Assembly (NCBI GenBank): GCA_009785335.1 | Contig: WQWM01000017.1 | Location: forward strand, 1 to 50,107 | Length of the DNA: 50,107 nt | DNA from: Oscillospiraceae bacterium | Lineage (GTDB): Bacteria; Bacillota; Clostridia; Oscillospirales; Acutalibacteraceae | Direction: 5' to 3' | Shown: positions 15,167-21,936 of the stretch, in pieces | Position numbering within the stretch: position 1 is the stretch's first letter | How the letters are laid out: each line of letters starts with the position of its first letter | The notes under the pieces: model-generated | Told to the model about the DNA's origin: nothing | Seen by the model: only the letters and a program-made list of their open reading frames with translations | Databases searched by the model: none | Position numbers and translations under genes: made by a program

Positions 15167-16462
15167 ATGGCAATCCCGCGTGAGCAAATGCGCAAAAAAT
15201 TTACCAAAGAAAAAGTGCCATTGCGCCAGTTTTTGCTGGGCTACGGCGGCTTTGATTTCCCGTTTCTTGTTGCGGTGACCATTTTGCTGTGCGTTGGCCT
15301 TGTCATGATGTTTTCGGCCAGCTATGTGTTTGCTGCCCGCCATTTTGGTGACCCCTATCATTTTATTCGTCAGCAGGCCATGTGGGCAGTGGTTGGTTTT
15401 GCGATCATGCTGCTGGTTTCTAAAATCAACCCGAATATCCTGCGCCGTTTTGGTCTGCCGATTATCGTGCTGGTGGTGGCAGTTGGATTGCTGGTGATTG
15501 CGCTGGTGACCGGCACTGGCGGGTTTCGCCGCTGGATCACCATCCCCGGCGTGATTCAATTTCAGCCTTCCGAAGTAGCAAAAGTGGCGATCATCTGGTT
15601 TTTCGCCTACGCCATGGAGAAATATCAAAAGCCGGGCTATGCACCGGTGCGGCAAACCAGTCTGGTGCCGGGCAAGCGGTTTCATAACTGGCTTGGCCGC
15701 TGGTGGCCATCGTTTATGTATTTCATCATCCTTGCGTTGGTGGCTGGGCTTGTGTTTGCCGGCGACCATGTGTCCGGCGCGATCATCATCGCTGGCATTG
15801 GCTTCATGATGATTTTTATCGGCGAGCAGCGCATCCCGCTATTGGTCTATGCTGTGCCTGCGGTGGCTTCAGTGGGCGTGGTGGCGGCGGTGTTCAACAA
15901 CCCGCACATTTTGCCCGAGCACGCTGCCGCACGCATTGTGTCCTTTCTCGACCCCGCCAGCGACCCCACCGGCGGCAACTGGCAGATTCGTCAGTCGCTG
16001 TATGCCGTGGGTTCGGGTGGCTGGTTTGGGCAAGGCTGGGGCAGATCGATTCAAAAACACTTGTATCTGCCCGAGCCGCAAAACGACTTTGTTTTCGCTA
16101 TCGTAGCCGAGGAGCTTGGCTTCATCGGCGCGATTTTGATTGTGGCGTTGTTTGTCTTCCTAGTGTGGCGCGGCTTTGTGATTGCGCTGCGCACGAAAGA
16201 TCGGTTTTACTCGCTGTTTGTGCTGGGCATTGTGCTGCAAGTTGGGCTGCAAACAGCGCTGAATATCGCGGTGGTCACGGGCATGGTGCCCAACACGGGC
16301 ATTCCGCTGCCGTTTTTTAGCTATGGCGGCACGGCGCTGGTGGTGCTGATGGCGCAAATGGGCGTGGTGCTGGCGATCAGTCGAACGTCCAGCGAGCAAA
16401 AACTGCGAGAGATGTTCTTTAGTGGGCGAAAACGCAAGGCAAAACCCTTGCAAAATGCGTGA
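15167..16462 (+). CDS. ftsW: FtsW/SpoVE-type lipid II polymerase
   Basis: SEDS-family membrane glycosyltransferase that polymerises lipid II at the septum with its class B PBP partner. 431 aa, about ten membrane helices; FQPSEVAKVA and FFSYGGTALVV are family signatures. ATG 15167 is preferred to the upstream TTG 15149 because AAGGGGG sits about 8 nt before it. In spore formers a second copy (SpoVE) is common, so either role is possible. Its 3' end contains the promoter of the MNT-HEPN genes. Confidence 0.93.
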   Translation: MAIPREQMRKKFTKEKVPLRQFLLGYGGFDFPFLVAVTILLCVGLVMMFSASYVFAARHFGDPYHFIRQQAMWAVVGFAIMLLVSKINPNILRRFGLPIIVLVVAVGLLVIALVTGTGGFRRWITIPGVIQFQPSEVAKVAIIWFFAYAMEKYQKPGYAPVRQTSLVPGKRFHNWLGRWWPSFMYFIILALVAGLVFAGDHVSGAIIIAGIGFMMIFIGEQRIPLLVYAVPAVASVGVVAAVFNNPHILPEHAAARIVSFLDPASDPTGGNWQIRQSLYAVGSGGWFGQGWGRSIQKHLYLPEPQNDFVFAIVAEELGFIGAILIVALFVFLVWRGFVIALRTKDRFYSLFVLGIVLQVGLQTALNIAVVTGMVPNTGIPLPFFSYGGTALVVLMAQMGVVLAISRTSSEQKLREMFFSGRKRKAKPLQNA

Positions 16463-16476
16463 AGATAATGTATAAT
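16448..16476 (+). promoter_or_regulatory. Promoter inside ftsW end, reading into MNT-HEPN-murG
   Basis: TTGCAA (16448-16453), 17 bp, TATAAT (16471-16476). It should drive the nucleotidyltransferase/HEPN pair and, by read-through, murG. Confidence 0.75.
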
Positions 16477-16499
16477 AAAAGCGGAAGGGGCGTGAGATA

Positions 16500-16832
16500 A
16501 TGGAAATCAGCCAAGAAATCCGCGATATTGCAGAAGTGATACGCCAAGCAGTGCCAGCCGAGCAGATTTATCTGTTCGGCTCTTATGCCTATGGCGAGCC
16601 AAACGAACACAGTGACTATGATTTTTATGTGGTGATACCGGATGATTCTATGCGTTCGATGGAAGCTATGCAGCGCGCACAAGTTGCGTTATTGGCCTTG
16701 CGCAATATTCCTGCAGTGGATGTGCTTGCTAGGCACAAAAGCAAGTTTGAGCAAATGCGAGAGTGGAAAAGCACAGTTGACCAAGATGTGGCAATGAAAG
16801 GAGTGCTGTTGTATGAACGAGCGGCAGCATAA
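16500..16832 (+). CDS. MNT-type minimal nucleotidyltransferase
   Basis: A 110-aa protein of the DNA polymerase beta superfamily. It has the GS-X10-DxD motif (G27-S28 ... D39-Y-D41) and a third likely acid at Asp74. In characterised MNT-HEPN (MntA-HepT) pairs the nucleotidyltransferase AMPylates and silences the HEPN RNase. It overlaps the following HEPN gene by 20 bp and lies between ftsW and murG, an unusual place. Own promoter at 16448, RBS GGAAGGGG. Confidence 0.88.
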   Translation: MEISQEIRDIAEVIRQAVPAEQIYLFGSYAYGEPNEHSDYDFYVVIPDDSMRSMEAMQRAQVALLALRNIPAVDVLARHKSKFEQMREWKSTVDQDVAMKGVLLYERAAA

Positions 16833-17208
16833 ATGGCTTGAGCGTGCGCAAAAAGATATGCAGACAGCATCGCATTTGTTCTATGACCACCACCCACGGC
16901 AATTGGAAATTTTATGTTATCTGTGCCAACAGGCGGTGGAAAAGGCACTGAAAGCTTGTCTTGTTTTGTATGACGGAGAATTCCCGCTTATCCATGAATG
17001 TCGAAAATTATGCGAGCTTTGTGCGCGCCATGACACGATGTTTGAAGTGAATCTGATTGACTGCGCTAGACTAACGCCCTACGCCACACAAGCCAGATAC
17101 CCTGAAAATGAGGAAATTACCGAAGAAGAAGCTCTTGTCGCCGTGCAAGCTGCGCAGCGTGTTGTGGACTTTTGTGCGACGAAAATTATGCAAAATGAGG
17201 GTAACTAG
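16813..17208 (+). CDS. HEPN-domain protein paired with MNT
   Basis: A 131-aa all-helical HEPN protein; LCYLCQQAVEKALKACLV and HECRKLCELC are the helix signatures. The RX4-6H catalytic motif of HEPN ribonucleases is not evident, so it may belong to the substrate-binding HEPN type (HI0074-like) or be inactive. AAAGGAG lies 9 nt before ATG 16813 within the MNT gene. Its stop TAG shares one base with the GTG start of murG, so murG translation may be coupled to it. Confidence 0.85.
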   Translation: MNERQHKWLERAQKDMQTASHLFYDHHPRQLEILCYLCQQAVEKALKACLVLYDGEFPLIHECRKLCELCARHDTMFEVNLIDCARLTPYATQARYPENEEITEEEALVAVQAAQRVVDFCATKIMQNEGN

Positions 17209-18350
17209 TGGACAACAAAACGATTCTTTTTGCCGCGGGCGGCACAGGCGGGCACATTAACCCTGCGCTTGCTGTGGCGGGCTTGATTCGCTACCTGCAC
17301 CCGCAGGCAAACATACACTTTGTGGGCACTGCCGACCGCATGGAGGCCAAGCTGGTGCCCGCTGCAGGCTATGCCTTTCACACGATTGAGATCAGCGGTT
17401 TTCAGCGCAGCTTTAGCCCGCAAAACATCAAACGTAATCTGCTCACGGTCAAGCGTTTGCTCACTGTGGGCGGACAAGTTAACCGTTTGCTACATGAGCT
17501 GAAGCCAGACATCGTGGTGGGTTTTGGCAGCTATGTTGCCGGACCCGTGCTGCGCGGTGCCGCTAAACGCGGCATTGCCACTGCCATTCACGAGCAAAAC
17601 GCCTACCCGGGCGTGACGAATAAAATGCTGGCCAACCTAGCAGACAAAACCATGCTCGCAAGCATAGAAGCAGCCGACCGCATGCAATGCAAACATCCAC
17701 CGGTGACCGTTGGCTTGCCGTTGCGCCGCGAGCTACTGCATGCCGACCGCGCAATTTCACGCAACGAACTTAACCTCGATAGTCGCCCCATGGTGCTTTC
17801 GATGGGCGGCTCGCAGGGCGCGCGGGCGATTAACGAAGCCGTGGTAGACATGCTGGGTCTGCTGACCAAGCAGGGGCGCACGCATTTTCATCATGCCTAT
17901 GGGCAATATGGCAAGTGGGTGCCTGAGGCGGTGCGCAAGGCTGGCGTGCCTGCTAACTGCGCCGAACTAACGTTGCGGGAATACATCGACGACATGCCGC
18001 GCTGCATGGCGGCTGCGGATTTAGTCATCGCGCGGGCGGGTGCGGCCACATTAGCCGAGCTGCAGGCTTGCGGTGTGCCCAGCATACTAATTCCCTCGCC
18101 CAATGTGACGGAAAACCATCAATATCACAACGCCATGACGATGGTGCAGCGTGGCGCGGCTGTGCTCATTGAAGAAAAAGACCTCACCCCGCAGCGTTTG
18201 GCGCAAACCGTAACTGAGCTGCTGGGCGACCCGGTCAAGCTCACCAACATGAGCAAAGCCGCGCGCGCCATGGCGGTGACGGATGCGGCGGAGCGGATAT
18301 ATATGGAGCTGTGTTCTTTTTTTGAAAAAAAAGAACCAAAAAAACTTTAG
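17208..18350 (+). CDS. murG: UDP-GlcNAc:lipid I GlcNAc transferase
   Basis: Membrane-associated glycosyltransferase that makes lipid II from lipid I. The 380-aa protein has the GT-B signatures GGTGGHINPALAVAG, HEQNAYPGVTNKML, GGSQGA and a C-terminal donor-site GAATLAEL. Start GTG 17208 overlaps the HEPN stop. The last residues (FFEKKEPKKL) and the stop codon are encoded by an interspersed palindromic repeat, so the native C-terminus was modified by repeat insertion. Confidence 0.95.
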   Translation: MDNKTILFAAGGTGGHINPALAVAGLIRYLHPQANIHFVGTADRMEAKLVPAAGYAFHTIEISGFQRSFSPQNIKRNLLTVKRLLTVGGQVNRLLHELKPDIVVGFGSYVAGPVLRGAAKRGIATAIHEQNAYPGVTNKMLANLADKTMLASIEAADRMQCKHPPVTVGLPLRRELLHADRAISRNELNLDSRPMVLSMGGSQGARAINEAVVDMLGLLTKQGRTHFHHAYGQYGKWVPEAVRKAGVPANCAELTLREYIDDMPRCMAAADLVIARAGAATLAELQACGVPSILIPSPNVTENHQYHNAMTMVQRGAAVLIEEKDLTPQRLAQTVTELLGDPVKLTNMSKAARAMAVTDAAERIYMELCSFFEKKEPKKL

Positions 18351-18370
18351 GCGCTTCGCGAGAGATTTTT
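18311..18370. repeat. GTTCTTTTTTTGAAAA palindromic repeat at murG end
   Basis: GTTCTTTTTTTGAAAAAAAA palindrome, then GAACCAAAAAAACTTT and a GCGCTTCGCGAGAG module. Same family at 26632, 37511, 37686, 45800, 45912 and 47256. Confidence 0.75.
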
Positions 18371-18384
18371 AAAGGAGATAGCGC

Positions 18385-18969
18385 ATGATCACAATCAAAG
18401 CACTTGTGCCTGAGCTTGCTGCCGACTATTTCGATTTTTTTGACAATCGTGCATTCACCGATGATTCCCCGTATCGATGTTATTGTCAGGTTTATCAGAT
18501 GTCCAAGGCGGATGGCAAAGCATTAAAGTCAAACATTGCTGATCCCGGTCAATTGGCACGCGAACTTGCTGCGCAGCAGATTGAATCGGGCAGGCTAAAG
18601 GGCTATCTGGCCTATGTTGATGGTATGTGCATCGGCTGGTGCAACGCCAATGACCGAGCGAATTATCCTGCTAAACCGCTGCATGATGTGCCTTTTCATG
18701 CACCAGCTGAAAAACGAGAGAAGGCCGTGGTGTGCTTCGAAATTGCCCCGGAATATCGCGGCAAGGGTGTGGCAACCGCGCTGCTCGCTCGGGTGTGCGA
18801 GGACGCGAAAGCCGAAGGCTATGCTGTTGTTGTGGGCTTTCCTGTTGTGCGGGATGAACGCTATGAATGGGATTGCCTTGGCCCCGTGCGGCTATATGAA
18901 AAACTTGGCTTTGTGCAAGCGGCCAAAGCAAAACGAGATAAATCCATGGTGATGCGGAAAGAGCTGTAA
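18385..18969 (+). CDS. GNAT-family acetyltransferase
   Basis: A 194-aa protein with the acetyl-CoA binding motif of GNAT N-acetyltransferases (EIAPEYRGKGVATALL, about residues 114-129) and a late LYEKLGF segment. N-terminal Cys residues (YRCYCQVYQ) recall a GNAT subgroup. The substrate cannot be told. It sits between murG and the DivIB-like gene with RBS AAAGGAG, 2 bp before the next ATG, so it is co-transcribed with division genes without an obvious division role. Confidence 0.85.
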   Translation: MITIKALVPELAADYFDFFDNRAFTDDSPYRCYCQVYQMSKADGKALKSNIADPGQLARELAAQQIESGRLKGYLAYVDGMCIGWCNANDRANYPAKPLHDVPFHAPAEKREKAVVCFEIAPEYRGKGVATALLARVCEDAKAEGYAVVVGFPVVRDERYEWDCLGPVRLYEKLGFVQAAKAKRDKSMVMRKEL

Positions 18970-18971
18970 TC

Positions 18972-19604
18972 ATGCCAAAACAACGCAAACGAAAACGCCG
19001 CAACCGCGTGCTGCCCCTGCTGTTAGCCTTGCTGGTGCTGGGCGGCGCGGGCACGCTTGTGTATTTTGTCGTGCTGCCGGCGCTGGGTGATTCTGGCCCG
19101 CAAACCGTGCCGCTGGATGAACTGCAACCCGCCTTCGTGCAGCAAATGGACGAGCACTGGTGGGTGATCTCCTCTTGCGGCATTGTGATGGAAGCCGCTG
19201 CCGTGCAGCCGCAACAAACGCTGCCACTGCTTGGGCGGCCGTTGATTGATCCCCAACCCGGGCAGCCTGCACAATGGCAAGGCGTGGCCACCGCGCCGCA
19301 AGATTTGCAGCAATTGCATGACGCACTGCGTGAAAGTCCGCTGCGACAGCGAGTGAGCGGCCTGCGCATGTCGGGCTATCGCTTGCCAGATTTGATTGTG
19401 CAAGGGCGCATTCGTGTGCGTTTTGGTACTGCGCTGCATGTGGGCGGCGCGCAAGATATCCCGTTGACTGACCGTTTAGCGTTAGTGGAACAAGTGCTGC
19501 GCCAGCTAGACGAGCAAAACCCAAACTACCGCGGCATACTTGATTTAAGCGTGCAGGGGCAAGTGCCGTTTACGCCAAACTGGGACACGAACTGGGTGCC
19601 GTAA
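18972..19604 (+). CDS. DivIB/FtsQ-like divisome protein
   Basis: A 210-aa bitopic protein: very basic cytoplasmic tail (KQRKRKRRNR), one membrane helix (13-37), and an extracytoplasmic part of about 170 residues containing LPLLGRPLID and a late GILDLSVQGQVPFTPNW, which resembles the beta domain of FtsQ/DivIB. Position between murG and ftsZ is the usual place for divIB. A POTRA domain is not clear and the protein is short, so this is an assignment by topology and context. Confidence 0.55.
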   Translation: MPKQRKRKRRNRVLPLLLALLVLGGAGTLVYFVVLPALGDSGPQTVPLDELQPAFVQQMDEHWWVISSCGIVMEAAAVQPQQTLPLLGRPLIDPQPGQPAQWQGVATAPQDLQQLHDALRESPLRQRVSGLRMSGYRLPDLIVQGRIRVRFGTALHVGGAQDIPLTDRLALVEQVLRQLDEQNPNYRGILDLSVQGQVPFTPNWDTNWVP

Positions 19605-19639
19605 ATTACTTATTCAAAATTGAAAGGTGGCGTAATACC

Positions 19640-20212
19640 ATGATGGTTCTCGACCTGTACCTTGTTCGCCACGGGCAGAGTGTCGGCAATTTGCCGGGCG
19701 TGGATGAATATGGCCTTGCGCCGGACGACTGGCCGCTCACTGAATTGGGAAAACAACAGGCGGCTTCGCTTGGAGAACACTTGTCTTCTATTGCCTTTGA
19801 TGCCATTTGGTGCAGCCCCCTCGAACGCGCACAGGCCACGGCTAAAGCAGTTGCTGTGCGGCAGCCAAAGTCGATAGCAGTAAAAGTTGAACGCGACTTG
19901 TTGGAAATTCACGCTTGCGGCAGCAGTGCCCCCGAGCAATGGCACGCTCGCGCGTTACGAGTTGCCCGTGCACTGCGCGACAATCACTCTCCCGGTGCCC
20001 GCGTGCTTGTTGTGTCGCATGGTGGGTTCAATAGCCGTTTGTTGCATGCGCTGCTGGGCTTGCCTGGACTTGCGTTAAAATGCGGGTTTTTACAGAATAA
20101 CACCGGGCTTTCTCGCGTTGTGATTCACAACGATGATGAACCCGATTGGGCGCGAGTTCGCTTGCATTTCATGAACAGTACCACGCATCTGTCGCCCGAA
20201 CTGATAACGTGA
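19640..20212 (+). CDS. Histidine phosphatase (phosphoglycerate-mutase-like)
   Basis: A 190-aa branch-1 histidine phosphatase: LVRHGQS with the phospho-His (about residues 8-14), SPLERAQATA, an acidic LLEIHACG and the second catalytic VVSHGGF. Such enzymes dephosphorylate sugar phosphates, adenosylcobalamin precursors or nucleotides; the substrate is not evident and 2,3-DPG mutase activity should not be assumed. RBS AAAGGTGG precedes ATG 19640 (or 19643). Confidence 0.85.
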   Translation: MMVLDLYLVRHGQSVGNLPGVDEYGLAPDDWPLTELGKQQAASLGEHLSSIAFDAIWCSPLERAQATAKAVAVRQPKSIAVKVERDLLEIHACGSSAPEQWHARALRVARALRDNHSPGARVLVVSHGGFNSRLLHALLGLPGLALKCGFLQNNTGLSRVVIHNDDEPDWARVRLHFMNSTTHLSPELIT

Positions 20213-20343
20213 GCTCCAGCTAAACCGCCCTCGTCCATCAAGTTTCCTCCACAAAAACCGCCGCAGAATTGCCTCCCCCCTGTCAAGCAGCGGTTGTGCC
20301 GCCTGCGGTGAATCGCGCTTAATTCTTCGCTATAATGTTTTGC

Positions 20344-20372
20344 TTGCATTTCTTGGCAGGACATGCTATAAT
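20344..20372 (+). promoter_or_regulatory. ftsZ promoter
   Basis: TTGCAT (20344-20349), 17 bp, TATAAT (20367-20372) with TGC extension. Leader of about 28 nt ends with TTGGGGGGAAC before TTG 20407. Confidence 0.8.
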
Positions 20373-20406
20373 ATAGTATATTATACATGTTGGGGGGAAC
20401 ATACCC

Positions 20407-21885
20407 TTGTCTTTTGAGCTGATTAACGAAACAAGCCAAACCGTGCAAATCAAAGTGATTGGTGTGGGCGGCGGCGGCGGCAATGCCGTGAAACGCATGG
20501 TAGAAAGCCATGTGCAGGGCGCGGAGTTCATTGCGGTGAACACCGACCGGCAGTCGCTTGAAACCTCTTCGGCCACACATAAAATTCAAATAGGCGAACG
20601 CGCAACCAAAGGCATGGGCGCGGGCGGTAATCCTGCTATGGGCGAAAAAGCCGCCGAAGAAGATCGCGAAAAAATCGCCAGCCTGCTGCGAGGGGCCGAC
20701 ATGGTTTTTATCACCGCGGGCATGGGCGGCGGCACCGGCACCGGTGCAGCACCCGTGATTGCCGAAATTGCCAAGGAATTGGGCATCTTAACGGTTGGTG
20801 TGGTCACCAAACCGTTCTTGTTTGAACGCGCCAACCGCATGAACGCCGCACTTGCGGGCATTGAAAAACTTGCCCGGCAGGTGGATAGTCTTATTGTCAT
20901 TCCCAATGAGCGCTTGCGCAGCCTGAGCCCCAACGGCAAGCTTTCCATCAAAGAGGCATTTGCCAAGGCCGACGAAGTGTTGGTGGACGGTGTGCGCAAT
21001 ATCTCCGAGCTGATTAAAGTGCCGGCTTATATTAACCTGGACTTTGCCGACGTTTGCACGGTGATGAAAGGCGCGGGTTATGCGCACTTGGGTGTGGGGC
21101 GCGGCCAAGGTGAAGATAAAGCCAAGTTGGCGGCGCAAAACGCTTTGGTGTCACCGCTGCTGGAAACACGCATCGACGGCGCAAATGGGCTGATTATCAA
21201 CATTCGTGCCAGCGAAGATCTTGACTTGGGTGACGTGGACGAAGCGGTTGAAATGATTACCGCAAGCACTGATCCCAACGCGCACGTGATTTGGGGTATC
21301 TTGTTTGACCCCGACATGGACGATGAAATGATGGTGACGGTCATCGCCACAGGCTTTGACCCTGCCACGATGGAGCTGCAAGCCGCAGAAACGCAGCAGC
21401 AAGTTCGTACAGGCTTTAATAGACCACAGCGAAGCGACCAAGCCCCACCGCAAGTGGCGCGCCAGCCTGTTGCGCCAGCAGAACCTCCATCTGTATTATT
21501 ACCAACAGACTTTAATAGGACACAGCGAAGCGACGGAGCCCCACCGCAGGTGGCACAGCGAAGCGATGGAGCCCCACCGCAGGTGGCGCCGCTGCCGTTG
21601 TTTGATATGCCTGATTTTGCACAGCAACAGCCTGTGGCACAACCAGCGCCTCCGCAAGTCGCTCCGCTGCCACCAAAGCCAGCACCTCCTGTTATAGAAA
21701 CTCCGCAGCCAGCAGCTCCACCCATTGTACTATTCCCCAACCAGCGTGAAACCGCAGTGGACTTTACTCCCGCTGCGCCATCGCCGCAGGTGGACGATCT
21801 TGATCCCAATGTTGAGCGCGACCACGAAACCGTGCTGCAAATCATCCGCGGGCGCATTAACGCGGCCAAACAAAACGGACATTAA
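20407..21885 (+). CDS. ftsZ: Cell division GTPase FtsZ with repeat-filled linker
   Basis: Tubulin-like GTPase that polymerises into the Z ring. The 492-aa protein has the N-terminal GVGGGGGNAV, the GGGTGTGAAPV signature (about 107-117) and NLDFADV. The start is TTG 20407, at normal FtsZ position. Residues from about 320 form a long Pro/Gln-rich linker; three 33-bp repeats (21425-21457, 21521-21553, 21554-21586) each encode an in-frame RSDxAPPQV unit, the last two in tandem. The usual C-terminal peptide (DIPxFLR-like) for FtsA/SepF binding is not recognisable; the protein ends VLQIIRGRINAAKQNGH. Confidence 0.96.
   Translation: MSFELINETSQTVQIKVIGVGGGGGNAVKRMVESHVQGAEFIAVNTDRQSLETSSATHKIQIGERATKGMGAGGNPAMGEKAAEEDREKIASLLRGADMVFITAGMGGGTGTGAAPVIAEIAKELGILTVGVVTKPFLFERANRMNAALAGIEKLARQVDSLIVIPNERLRSLSPNGKLSIKEAFAKADEVLVDGVRNISELIKVPAYINLDFADVCTVMKGAGYAHLGVGRGQGEDKAKLAAQNALVSPLLETRIDGANGLIINIRASEDLDLGDVDEAVEMITASTDPNAHVIWGILFDPDMDDEMMVTVIATGFDPATMELQAAETQQQVRTGFNRPQRSDQAPPQVARQPVAPAEPPSVLLPTDFNRTQRSDGAPPQVAQRSDGAPPQVAPLPLFDMPDFAQQQPVAQPAPPQVAPLPPKPAPPVIETPQPAAPPIVLFPNQRETAVDFTPAAPSPQVDDLDPNVERDHETVLQIIRGRINAAKQNGH
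21425..21457 (+). repeat. 33-bp repeat in ftsZ, copy 1
   Basis: Begins CACAGCGAAGCGACC and ends CACCGCAAGTGG; the length is 11 codons and the frame gives RSDQAPPQV. Confidence 0.85.
21521..21586 (+). repeat. Tandem pair of 33-bp repeats in ftsZ
   Basis: Two adjacent units (21521-21553 and 21554-21586), each beginning CACAGCGAAGCGA and ending CACCGCAGGTGG, differing at one base. Both read RSDGAPPQV in frame. Confidence 0.9.
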
Positions 21886-21891
21886 CTTGTT

Positions 21892-21920
21892 GGGCGGATG
21901 AAAATCCGCCCATGTTTTAT
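21892..21920 (+). terminator. Weak terminator between ftsZ and polA
   Basis: GGGCGGAT-GAAA-ATCCGCCC stem followed by ATGTTTTATTA; the T run is short, so read-through to polA is likely. Confidence 0.6.
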
Positions 21921-21936
21921 TATCATAGGAGGCCCC

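Noticed and set aside
20213-20260. Small minus-strand frame with GGAGGAAAC near ATG, opposite the phosphatase end
   Set aside because: Antisense, about 37 codons, no hydrophobic helix, no promoter in place; probably chance.
21425-21586. Tandem repeats in ftsZ as a CRISPR array
   Set aside because: Units are adjacent without spacers and are translated; no cas genes.
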